From Arthrobacter sp. cf158 (GTDB taxonomy: Bacteria; Actinomycetota; Actinomycetes; Actinomycetales; Micrococcaceae), in the NCBI RefSeq assembly GCF_900106835.1, contig NZ_FNNR01000015.1, forward strand, positions 33,758 to 97,757: a stretch of 64,000 nucleotides of DNA, in the 5' to 3' direction. Shown here piece after piece: positions 15,946 to 23,888 of this stretch. The translations under genes were made by a program, and so were the position numbers. Within the stretch, counting starts at the first letter, position 1. The number at the start of each line of letters is the position of its first letter. The notes under the pieces were generated by a model. The model did no database searches, was not told the origin of the DNA, and saw only the letters and a list, made by a program, of their open reading frames with translations.

Positions 15946-18018
15946 ATGGTGCAAGAACCAACGCAGGACCACCTCATCGGGACCACTGTGGATGGGCGAT
16001 ACCACGTCCGTTCACGCTTGGCGCGGGGTGGAATGTCCACTGTTTACCTGGCCACGGACCAGCGCCTTGAGCGCGACGTGGCCCTCAAAGTCCTGCACCC
16101 GCACCTGGCCAACGATCCCACCTTCCTGGAGCGGCTCAGCCGGGAGGCCAAAGCTGCCGCCAGCCTCTCCCACCCCCATATTGTGGGCGTACTGGACCAA
16201 GGGGAAGACGGTCATATCGCCTACCTCGTCATGGAGTACGTCCAGGGACATACCCTTCGAGACACCCTGAATGATCAAGGTGCGTTGCCCCCGCGGCTGG
16301 CCCTGGCTCTGATAGATCCTGTTATTGAGGGCCTGGCAGCGGCACACAATTCGGGATTGATCCACCGCGACATCAAACCTGAAAACGTCCTCATCGCGGA
16401 CGATGGACGTATCAAGGTGGGCGACTTTGGTCTGGCCAGGGCAGTCTCGGCCAACACCAGCACCGGTGCCTTGATTGGCACAGTGGCCTATTTGGCTCCC
16501 GAGCTGGTACTCGGACAGCCGGCGGATGCGCGCAGCGACATCTACTCAGCGGGCATCATGCTGTACGAAATGTTGACGGGCAAGCAGCCCTACGCAGGGG
16601 ACTCCCCCATCCAAGTTGCGTACCAGCACGTCAATGCTGTGGTGGGCCGTCCTTCGGACGCCGCTCCGGGCCTCGCTGAGGATCTGGATGAGCTGGTCCA
16701 ATGGTGCACAGCGGCCGACGCCGAGAACAGACCGGTGGACGGAACGGCCCTGCTGGCCGAACTCCGCCACATCCGCACCACCCTCTCTGACGAACAGCTC
16801 GATCACCGGCAGGGCCCGGAACCAGCAGCTCCCTCCACCGCGCCCACGTCAGTCATCGTCCCTCCGGGCAGCCCCGCCGGGAATCCAACCGAAGCGCTTG
16901 CCACCACGGCCTCGCCCACTGAATTCATCTCACAGCAGCGCAATCCCACCACGATCATGGCCGCGGGGAGTCCTGCGTTTCGGCAGTCCGGGGCGTCCAT
17001 GGCCGGGCTGGACCGCGATGAAGACCAGCGCCAGCCCGGCAAGCGGGAATTGAAAAGGATCGAGCGGCAACAGAGCAAGGACCGCGCGCGGGCAGCTGCT
17101 ACCCCGGTTCGCCCGCTACGGGAAGGCAATCCACGTCGTCGTGGGGTGATTTGGACAATCGTCATTGTCATCCTGGCGCTCCTGGCAGCATCGGCCGGAT
17201 GGTTCTTCGGCATGGGGCCGGGGTCGCCAGGCACCGTACCCGACGTCAAGAACAAGACAGTCGCCGAGGCCCAGCAGCTTCTCCGCACGGCTGGCTTCCA
17301 ATCTGAGCCGCGGGATGTCTTCGACGACGACATCGGCGCCGGCCTGGCAGTCGGCACGGAACCCGAGTCGGGCGCCGAAGTACGAAAGTTTCAATCCATC
17401 ACCCTGTTCGTCTCCAAAGGCGCCCAGCTGTTCGCGTTGCCCGCCTTGGCCGGAGGAAGCCTGGCCGAGGCGAAGACAGCTTTGAACACCGCTGAGATGG
17501 CCCTTGGCAACGTCACTGAAGCTTTCGACGAAAAGGTACCGGCCGGCGTCGTTATTTCCCAGGACCCCGCACAGGGCACGGAGGTGCGGCACGGAACCCC
17601 GGTGGCTATGGTGGTCTCCAAGGGGCCGCAGCCTATCCCTGTCCCGGATGTGAGGGGTCAGGCCCAGGATGCTGCCGTCAAGGCGATCCAGGACGCTGGA
17701 CTGAAGGCTGTGATCGCTCCGGAGACCGTCAACGACAAGACCGTCCCCAAGGGAGCGGTGGTTTCCCAGACGCCCGCCAACGGCACTCTCATCAAAGGCG
17801 AGTCCGTGACGTTGACCGTCTCCAAGGGACCAAAGTTGGTCAAGGTCCCCAGCTTCATCGGCAAGCAAGCCAAAGAAGCCCGGCAACAATTGGAAGCGCT
17901 GGGCTTTGATGTGAAAGTGAACGAAATCCTGGGCGGATTCTTCGGTACAGTGCGCGACCAGAATCCGGTGGACAAAGAAGTACCCGAGGGCTCCACTATC
18001 ACGCTGACGGTGGTCTAG
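15946..18018 (+). CDS. pknL: PknL-type Ser/Thr protein kinase with four PASTA domains
   Basis: Transmembrane sensor kinase of 690 residues. The kinase domain (about 18-280) has all catalytic features: glycine loop LARGGMSTVY, Lys48, HRDIKPEN (His140-Asp142), DFG (160-162) and APE (185-187). A Pro/Ala/Thr-rich juxtamembrane linker leads to one transmembrane segment (about 400-420) and four external PASTA repeats beginning near VPDV, LPAL, VPDV and VPSF, which in related kinases bind muropeptides or lipid II. Synteny with Rv2175c and aroG supports PknL. M. tuberculosis PknL lacks PASTA repeats while the corynebacterial one has them, so the domain set resembles the latter. ATG start, no strong ribosome-binding site. 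Confidence 0.93.
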   Translation: MVQEPTQDHLIGTTVDGRYHVRSRLARGGMSTVYLATDQRLERDVALKVLHPHLANDPTFLERLSREAKAAASLSHPHIVGVLDQGEDGHIAYLVMEYVQGHTLRDTLNDQGALPPRLALALIDPVIEGLAAAHNSGLIHRDIKPENVLIADDGRIKVGDFGLARAVSANTSTGALIGTVAYLAPELVLGQPADARSDIYSAGIMLYEMLTGKQPYAGDSPIQVAYQHVNAVVGRPSDAAPGLAEDLDELVQWCTAADAENRPVDGTALLAELRHIRTTLSDEQLDHRQGPEPAAPSTAPTSVIVPPGSPAGNPTEALATTASPTEFISQQRNPTTIMAAGSPAFRQSGASMAGLDRDEDQRQPGKRELKRIERQQSKDRARAAATPVRPLREGNPRRRGVIWTIVIVILALLAASAGWFFGMGPGSPGTVPDVKNKTVAEAQQLLRTAGFQSEPRDVFDDDIGAGLAVGTEPESGAEVRKFQSITLFVSKGAQLFALPALAGGSLAEAKTALNTAEMALGNVTEAFDEKVPAGVVISQDPAQGTEVRHGTPVAMVVSKGPQPIPVPDVRGQAQDAAVKAIQDAGLKAVIAPETVNDKTVPKGAVVSQTPANGTLIKGESVTLTVSKGPKLVKVPSFIGKQAKEARQQLEALGFDVKVNEILGGFFGTVRDQNPVDKEVPEGSTITLTVV

Positions 18019-18031
18019 GACTCCAGCAAAC

Positions 18032-18073
18032 GTAAAAGGCGCGGTTCGGATGATTCCGAACCGCGCCTTTTAC
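18032..18073. terminator. Bidirectional terminator between pknL and aroG
   Basis: Perfect 19-base stem, GTAAAAGGCGCGGTTCGGA (18032-18050) with its complement at 18055-18073 and loop TGAT. T-rich on both exits. It separates the convergent kinase and DAHP synthase genes. Confidence 0.95.
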
Positions 18074-18096
18074 TTTTAAGCGTTAGCGCTGGATAT

Positions 18097-19500
18097 TCAG
18101 CGCTTGGAGAGGGCCCCAGCCACCAGGAACGCCATCTCCAGGGACTGCATGTGGTTCAGGCGGGGATCGCAGACTGACTCGTAGCGGTCCAGGAAGGCTT
18201 CCTGATCGATCGGGTCGGCCCCACCCAGGCACTCCGCGACGTCGTCGCCCGTCATCTCGACGTGCAGGCCACCCGGAACAGTACCCAGCGCCTGGTGGAC
18301 CTCGAAGAAGCCGCGGACCTCGTCAATGACGTCATCAAAGTTGCGGGTCTTGTAGCCGTTCGGCGAGGTAACCGTGTTTCCGTGCATCGGATCAGTCACC
18401 CACAGCACCTGGGCGCCGGAGGCGGTCACACGTTCGACGACGGCCGGCAGCTTTTCGCGGATATTCCTGGCACCCATGCGGGTGATGAAGGTGAGACGTC
18501 CGGGTTCCCGGTTGGGGTCCAGCTTGTCGATCAACCGCAAGGCATCATCGCCGCTGGTACCGGGGCCGAGCTTAACGCCGATGGGGTTGCGCACGCGGGA
18601 CAGGAAGTCCACGTGTGCGTGGTCGAGTTCACGGGTACGCTCACCAATCCACAGGAAGTGCGAGGAAGTGTCGTAGGGCAGGCCGGTCCGCGAATCGATG
18701 CGGGTCAGCGCACGCTCATAGTCCAGCAGCAGCGCTTCGTGGCTGGCAAAGAATTCCACCCGCTTGAGTGCCTCAAAGTCGGCACCGCAGGAATCCATGA
18801 AGCTGATGGCGCGGTCGATGTCGCGTGCCAGTGATTCGTAGCGTGCGTGTGCCGGGTTCTCCGTGAACCCCTTGTTCCACTGGTGAACCAGGCGAAGGTC
18901 CGCAAAACCACCCTGGGTGAAGGCGCGGATGAGGTTCAAGGTGGAAGCGGACGTGTGGTAGGCCTTCAGCATCCGGCCGGCGTCGTGCGCGCGGGACTCG
19001 GGAGTGAAGTCGTAGCCGTTAACGATGTCGCCGCGGTACGCGGGCAGTGTCACGCCATCGCGGGTCTCGTCATTGGACGAGCGCGGCTTGGCGAACTGGC
19101 CTGCCATGCGACCCATCTTGATGACAGGCATCGCTGCGCCGTAGGTCAGGACCACTGCCATCTGCAGGATGGTCTTTACTCGGGCGCTGATCCTGTCCGC
19201 CGTGGCGGCCTCAAAGGTTTCAGCGCAGTCACCTCCCTGCAGGAGAAAGGCTTTGCCCTGTGCGGCAGCCGCGAGTCGCTCCCTCAGAACGTCCACTTCT
19301 CCAGCGAAAACCAGGGGCGGAACCACTGAAAGTTCCTTGACGGAGGCCTTGAAGACTTCAGCGTCCGACCATGTGGGCTGCTGGGAAATCGGCAGGTCCC
19401 GCCAGGCGTCAAGCCCGGGATAGTTCGCCGCGCCGCTTTGGGCGGTGCTGGCGAGGGGATCTGCTACGGAGGATGCGGTGTTCGCGGTTAGCTCAGTCAC
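18097..19500 (-). CDS. aroG: Class II 3-deoxy-7-phosphoheptulonate synthase (DAHP synthase)
   Basis: Condenses phosphoenolpyruvate and erythrose 4-phosphate, the first step of the shikimate pathway. The 467-residue sequence is the plant/mycobacterial class II type: LLQGGDCAETF, KMGRMAGQFAKPRSS, IWIGERTR-like FLWIGERTRELD, and WVTDPMHGNT near the C-terminus, covering the metal and substrate ligands. Start is GTG 19500 with only a weak upstream site. It sits 66 bases downstream of the plsC-type gene on the same strand, as in mycobacteria (Rv2178c). Confidence 0.96.
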   Translation of the reverse strand: MTELTANTASSVADPLASTAQSGAANYPGLDAWRDLPISQQPTWSDAEVFKASVKELSVVPPLVFAGEVDVLRERLAAAAQGKAFLLQGGDCAETFEAATADRISARVKTILQMAVVLTYGAAMPVIKMGRMAGQFAKPRSSNDETRDGVTLPAYRGDIVNGYDFTPESRAHDAGRMLKAYHTSASTLNLIRAFTQGGFADLRLVHQWNKGFTENPAHARYESLARDIDRAISFMDSCGADFEALKRVEFFASHEALLLDYERALTRIDSRTGLPYDTSSHFLWIGERTRELDHAHVDFLSRVRNPIGVKLGPGTSGDDALRLIDKLDPNREPGRLTFITRMGARNIREKLPAVVERVTASGAQVLWVTDPMHGNTVTSPNGYKTRNFDDVIDEVRGFFEVHQALGTVPGGLHVEMTGDDVAECLGGADPIDQEAFLDRYESVCDPRLNHMQSLEMAFLVAGALSKR

Positions 19501-19566
19501 CCTTCAAGAGTAGTAGCCTCCGGCCGGGTTGCGGGACTGGAGCCGTAACTGATGGTGCCGCCTGCG

Positions 19567-20358
19567 TCACAGTTTCCCCGGGGATTCGTCCCCATCTGCC
19601 CGGGGTTCATCTTTGTCGTCGGCAACATCCTCAGCGGTGTCTTCGGCTGCTTTCACCTGATGGACCGGTTCGGGACCCTTGCCTGCCAACCGGGCCTTAA
19701 CCACCGCCGCGTATTCATCCACGTATTCCTGGCCGGAGAGCCGCATCAACTCGTACATAATCTCATCCGTCACAGCCCTTTGAATCAGGCGGTCGTCCTC
19801 CATGCCGTAGTAACGGCTGAAGTCCAGCGGCTGCCCGAAAATCAGGCCAATCCGACGGATATTCGGCAGCCGCTTGCCGATGGGTTGGACTTTCTCCGTA
19901 CCAATCATGGCGACGGGCACCACCGGTACCCGCGTTTCCAGTGCTAGACGGGCGACGCCGACCTTGCCGCGGTAGAGCCTGGCATCCGGGCTGCGCGTGC
20001 CTTCCGGATAAATGCCCAGCAGGCCGCCGCCGTTCAGGACGTCCTTGCCGGCTTGCAGTGACATCTCCGAGGCCGCGCCGCCGGACCGGTCCATGGGCAG
20101 TTGGTTGCTCAGCCTGAAGAAGAGGGCCGTGAGCCGCCCCTTAATCCCCTTACCCGTGAAGTACTCGGACTTGGCCAGGAAGATCACCGGGCGGTGCACC
20201 ATCAAGGGCAGGAAGATGGAATCTGAAAACGAAAGGTGGTTGGACGCCAGGATCGCGGCGCCGTTCTCAGGAACGTTGTCCAAGCCTTTAACCCAAGGAC
20301 GGAACAGGAGCTTGAGGATGGGACCCAGAAAGATCCTCTTCATGACCCAATAGAACAC
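19567..20358 (-). CDS. 1-acylglycerol-3-phosphate acyltransferase-type membrane enzyme
   Basis: PlsC-family acyltransferase of 263 residues, similar in place to Rv2182c. Motifs seen are NHLSFSD (catalytic HX4D), the substrate-binding FRLSNQLPMDRSGG and YPEGTRSPD (motif III). Basic hydrophobic N-terminus MKRIFLGPILKLLFRP probably associates with the membrane, and the C-terminal 45 residues are acidic and charged. I start it at GTG 20358, which has GAGAGG six bases upstream; an open frame extends to 20679 but would overlap the divergent esterase gene and has no family similarity. A role in phosphatidic acid synthesis is expected; a second PlsC-like gene lies at 37985. Confidence 0.9.
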   Translation of the reverse strand: MFYWVMKRIFLGPILKLLFRPWVKGLDNVPENGAAILASNHLSFSDSIFLPLMVHRPVIFLAKSEYFTGKGIKGRLTALFFRLSNQLPMDRSGGAASEMSLQAGKDVLNGGGLLGIYPEGTRSPDARLYRGKVGVARLALETRVPVVPVAMIGTEKVQPIGKRLPNIRRIGLIFGQPLDFSRYYGMEDDRLIQRAVTDEIMYELMRLSGQEYVDEYAAVVKARLAGKGPEPVHQVKAAEDTAEDVADDKDEPRADGDESPGKL

Positions 20359-20458
20359 GTTTGTCCTCTCACGGCCGACGGTTGGCATGCTTCCGGCAAC
20401 CCGGCGGGCACTCAACAGCAACCCTACTCCAGTGAGAAATCTCCGGAAGAGTGACACG

Positions 20459-21256
20459 ATGGGACTCATGACGGAACGCCCCTCACCCTCTGCGCCGCTT
20501 GCCTTCCACCATCCCGGCCATGGGCCCAATGCCTCCATTGGCGTCGCCATCTGCCATGGATTCACTGGCAGCCCGCTGAGCATGCTGCCCTGGGCAGAGT
20601 ACTTGGCCGCGCAGGGATTTGCTGTTTCGGTGCCTCTCCTCCCCGGCCACGGCACCAGTTGGCAGGATCTGGCAACCACTCGGTGGCAAGACTGGTACCG
20701 GGCCTTCGAGCAGAGCTATCTGGACCTCGCCGGACAGACCAGCACCTGTTTTGTCGCGGGGCTGTCCATGGGAGGCGCTGTGGCTCTTCGCGTCGCCGCC
20801 CTCCACGACGTTCCAGGGCTGGTCCTGGTCAATCCTGGCCTGAGCTTTTACGACCGCAGGGTCCGGTATGTAGGCGCCCTGAAGTATGTCATGAGGACCA
20901 CCACCCCCATCGTGGAAGACTCACCGGCTCCGGCCACCGCTGAGACTGGCGACTATTCCAAGACGCCCCTGAAATCGGTGCATGAACTCAAGAAGCTGTT
21001 CCGCGCGGCGACTCTCGGTTTGCCCCGGGTGGAAGCACCGGCCTTGGTGTTCAAGTCATCCGTGGACGGTGTCATACCGCCCAGCTCCGTGGCCACTATC
21101 AGCAAGCACATCGCAGCGTCCCGCCTGAAGATTGTCACGCTTCCCCACAGCGGCCACGTTGCCACGCTTGATGTTGACGCCCCCACCATTTTTGAAGAAT
21201 CAGCAGAGTTTTTCCGTCAGCACGCCAGCGACAGAGTAGCCTCAGAGTCATCATGA
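20459..21256 (+). CDS. Alpha/beta-hydrolase, carboxylesterase or monoacylglycerol lipase type (copy 1)
   Basis: Serine hydrolase of 265 residues with the oxyanion motif HGFTGSP (about 33-39), nucleophile elbow GLSMGG (Ser103), a late Asp in SSVDGVIPP and catalytic His in HSGHVATLD. It resembles Bacillus/Geobacillus carboxylesterase Est30 and bacterial monoacylglycerol lipases. ATG 20459 is chosen for GGAAGAG seven bases upstream; ATG 20468 is possible. Divergent from the acyltransferase, and the first of two tandem paralogues with an ATGA overlap. Natural substrate unknown. Confidence 0.88.
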   Translation: MGLMTERPSPSAPLAFHHPGHGPNASIGVAICHGFTGSPLSMLPWAEYLAAQGFAVSVPLLPGHGTSWQDLATTRWQDWYRAFEQSYLDLAGQTSTCFVAGLSMGGAVALRVAALHDVPGLVLVNPGLSFYDRRVRYVGALKYVMRTTTPIVEDSPAPATAETGDYSKTPLKSVHELKKLFRAATLGLPRVEAPALVFKSSVDGVIPPSSVATISKHIAASRLKIVTLPHSGHVATLDVDAPTIFEESAEFFRQHASDRVASESS

Positions 21257-22056
21257 ACAAGCTTCCGGATTTCTCGCCGTTCCTCAGCAGTTGGAACGGG
21301 ATTGGGCCGCGCGTTGGTGTAGTAATGTCCCACGGGTTCACCGGCAGCCCGCACAGTGTCAGGCCGTGGGCGGAGCACCTGGCAGCGGCCGGCTTCGCCG
21401 TCAGGCTGCCCCTGCTGCCCGGCCACGGCACCATATGGCAGGACATGGCCAAGCGCTCGTGGCGGGAGTGGCACCGCGCGGTGGATGAGGCCTACCTTGA
21501 GCTCGCCGCCGAGTGCGACTACGTTTTCACGGCGGGTCTGTCCATGGGCGGCACGCTGGCACTGCGGATCGCTGCCACGCGTCCCGTTGCAGGCACTGTT
21601 GTGGTCAACCCGGGGCTGGTCCTCGACGATCCCCGCGCCGTGATTGTGGCCGCGCTGAAGTACGTGGTGAAGACAACTCCGGCCATTGCCAACGACATCC
21701 TTAAACCGGACCAGGACGAGGGCGCCTATGCCCGTACGCCAGTTGCCGCTGCCCACCAACTGAAGAAGATGTACAAAGACACAGCAGCCATCCTTCCCCG
21801 CATCAGCTCGCCCGTACTCGTCTACAAATCCACAGTGGACAACGTCATCTCCACTGCCAGCCTGGAGTTCCTGCGTGACCGGGTGACTGCACCGGTGGAT
21901 GTCCGCTACCTGGGCAACAGCTACCACGTAGCCACTCTCGACAACGACGCCCCGGAGATCTTCGAGGGTACCGTGGAATTTATCCAAAGAACCGTTGCAA
22001 CCCTGGCCGGACGCGGGCCCTCCCCCGAAAAGGACACAGCCCATGAACAGGCCTGA
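21253..22056 (+). CDS. Alpha/beta-hydrolase, carboxylesterase or monoacylglycerol lipase type (copy 2)
   Basis: Serine hydrolase of 267 residues, clearly paralogous to the gene just upstream: SHGFTGSP, LPGHGTIWQDM, GLSMGG (Ser97), STVDNVIS and YHVATLD align along the whole length. Its ATG overlaps the upstream stop by four bases, so the pair is co-translated. Loop residues around the active site differ between the copies, suggesting different acyl preferences. It is followed within the same transcript by a small membrane protein whose start lies inside its last codons. Confidence 0.88.
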   Translation: MNKLPDFSPFLSSWNGIGPRVGVVMSHGFTGSPHSVRPWAEHLAAAGFAVRLPLLPGHGTIWQDMAKRSWREWHRAVDEAYLELAAECDYVFTAGLSMGGTLALRIAATRPVAGTVVVNPGLVLDDPRAVIVAALKYVVKTTPAIANDILKPDQDEGAYARTPVAAAHQLKKMYKDTAAILPRISSPVLVYKSTVDNVISTASLEFLRDRVTAPVDVRYLGNSYHVATLDNDAPEIFEGTVEFIQRTVATLAGRGPSPEKDTAHEQA

Positions 22057-22585
22057 TCCCAACTCTGCAGATCAGAGCGCCAACAAAGACGACGACGCCG
22101 TATGGCTGGACCTCGTGGCACGGCTGGAAGCCACGGAGTCCGGAGCGGGTGAACCGGCAGCTGCCGACAACGCTGAGCAGGCCTCGGAGGCCGGCACTTC
22201 ACAGTCTGAGTCGAACAAGACCTTCAAGGACTTCGACCCCTTGGGCCTGTCCACGCCAGTGACGGAGCCCGCACCCGAAGCCACGGCAATTCCGGCGGCC
22301 ACCGGCCGCTCCCTGGGACCTCGCGACTTCGAGGTCGATGAAGAGGACGACTCGTTCGTTCCTGAGGAGCCCGCGAGCCTTGCCGGCACGGAGCCACTGA
22401 CCATGCTGGCATGGGTTGGTGCGGTGGGAGGTCCCATTGCCTTGCTTCTCACGGCAATGTTCTGGCGTTCCGCGCCCCTGACCGCCATTTTAGGAATTGT
22501 TGCCGCTTTTGTGGCGTCGGTGGTTTTCCTCATCATGCGGCTCCCGCAGGAAAAAAATGACAACGACGACGGCGCCCGCATCTAG
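22043..22585 (+). CDS. Conserved membrane protein with acidic N-terminus, unknown function
   Basis: A 180-residue protein. Residues 1-115 are acidic and low in complexity (DEEDDSFVPEEP near the end of this part), followed by two closely spaced transmembrane segments (about 124-142 and 147-166) and a short charged tail. The ATG at 22043 has AAAAGGA eight bases upstream and lies inside the 3' end of the esterase gene, a 14-base overlap in another frame. Position corresponds to Rv2183c in mycobacteria but I could not confirm homology. Likely in one operon with the two esterases. Confidence 0.75.
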   Translation: MNRPDPNSADQSANKDDDAVWLDLVARLEATESGAGEPAAADNAEQASEAGTSQSESNKTFKDFDPLGLSTPVTEPAPEATAIPAATGRSLGPRDFEVDEEDDSFVPEEPASLAGTEPLTMLAWVGAVGGPIALLLTAMFWRSAPLTAILGIVAAFVASVVFLIMRLPQEKNDNDDGARI

Positions 22586-22642
22586 GTGCCTATCCCCTCT
22601 GCCGCATGGTCGCTACGGAGGGATCGCGGGAGATATCGGAGT

Positions 22643-23701
22643 CTAGTGGTGCGCGCGGCCACTGACGCGTGAGAGGTCCGCCGCGCCGATCATGCCGGCA
22701 CGCGGACCCAATGCCGCCAATTCAATCCTTGCCATGGGTCGGAAGCCCCGGCCGGTAAGGTTCTTCGCGAACGATTCACGAGCCGGTCCAGCCAGCAGGT
22801 CACCTGCGTCGCACAAGCCTCCTCCGATCACGAACATTCCAGGGTCCAGGGCTGCGGCGAGGTTGGCCAGGCCGAGCCCCAGCCACTCTCCTTGGTCTGC
22901 CAGGAGTTCCCGGGACGTAGCATCGCCTCCGAGGGCCAGCGCTGTGACGGCTGCTCCCGTGATGTTCCCGGCGGTACCGCCTGCCCGCTCCAAAAGCGCC
23001 CGGCCCTCCGGTGAGTTGGTCCGCACGAGCTGCCGGGCTTCGCGTCCCAGCGCATTGCCGGAGGCGTACTGCTCCCAGCACCCCCGGTTGCCGCACTCGC
23101 ACCGGTGTCCGCCAGGAAAGATGATCTGGTGCCCAAACTCGCCGGCCACGCCGTAACGTCCCCGCTCCACGCGGCCGTCCATCACCATTGCCCCGCCAAT
23201 GCCGGTACCCAAAGTGATGCACACCAGCCGGCTCTCGCCCTGGCCTGCTCCGAAGCGCCATTCCGCCCAGGCAGCGGCATCTGCGTCGTTGGTCAGGAGG
23301 ACAGGACGCCTCAGCAGCTTCTGCAAGCTCGCCCGAAGGGGCTCGTTTCGCCAGGCGAGATGCGGGCTGAACAGCACTGTGCCGCCGTCGAGGTCCATCC
23401 AGCCGGCCGCGCCGATGCCCACGGAAGCTACGCGATGCCCTGCGCTGAGCTCGTCCACCAGTTCCACTATGGTCTGCTCGACTGCACGGGGGTCTGCACC
23501 AGGAGTGGATCTGCGGGCCTCGTCAAGAACCCGGCCTTCGGCGTCCACCACACCGGCGGCCACCTTGGTGCCACCGATATCGATTCCGATCGCCAGGCCC
23601 CGCCGGCCCAAGTGGCTGCGGCGGGCGGCCCATGGCACGTCCTTCCAAGCTGCGGCCGGAGGCCTGAATCGTGCGCGGGAACTGGACCGTAGTGCGGGCA
23701 T
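22643..23701 (-). CDS. glkA: ROK-family glucokinase
   Basis: Cytoplasmic sugar kinase that phosphorylates glucose. The 352-residue frame has the ATP-binding DIGGTK, the sugar-binding TNDADAAAWAE, GTGIGGAMV, EFGHQ and the ROK zinc motif CECGNRGCWEQYAS. The text around GVVDAEGRVLDEARRSTPG closely follows actinobacterial GlkA. Family members are about 315 residues and begin near AIGIDIGGTK, so the first 35 residues may be untranslated; a GTG at about residue 22 is an alternative start. It is convergent with the esterase operon and divergent from fadD. The 57-bp gap to the esterase operon shows no terminator. Confidence 0.88.
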   Translation of the reverse strand: MPALRSSSRARFRPPAAAWKDVPWAARRSHLGRRGLAIGIDIGGTKVAAGVVDAEGRVLDEARRSTPGADPRAVEQTIVELVDELSAGHRVASVGIGAAGWMDLDGGTVLFSPHLAWRNEPLRASLQKLLRRPVLLTNDADAAAWAEWRFGAGQGESRLVCITLGTGIGGAMVMDGRVERGRYGVAGEFGHQIIFPGGHRCECGNRGCWEQYASGNALGREARQLVRTNSPEGRALLERAGGTAGNITGAAVTALALGGDATSRELLADQGEWLGLGLANLAAALDPGMFVIGGGLCDAGDLLAGPARESFAKNLTGRGFRPMARIELAALGPRAGMIGAADLSRVSGRAHH

Positions 23702-23888
23702 CCCATCATCTTATTCCGCTGGGCAACGCACCCCTGCATCACAGGCGCCTGATGGCCCCGAGTTGCTTGAAATGACGGCTCATCCGTAAAGTTACCCGCC
23801 AGTAGGTGAAATAGGACACACCTCCGCGAGCGGGCATACTAGAGTGAAAGCAGCCCCCTCGTGGCCCGTGGATATCAAAGGAGCTACC

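Noticed and set aside
20358..20679. Longer N-terminus for the acyltransferase gene
   Set aside because: Would overlap the divergent esterase gene; a ribosome-binding site at GTG 20358 and family similarity support the shorter form.
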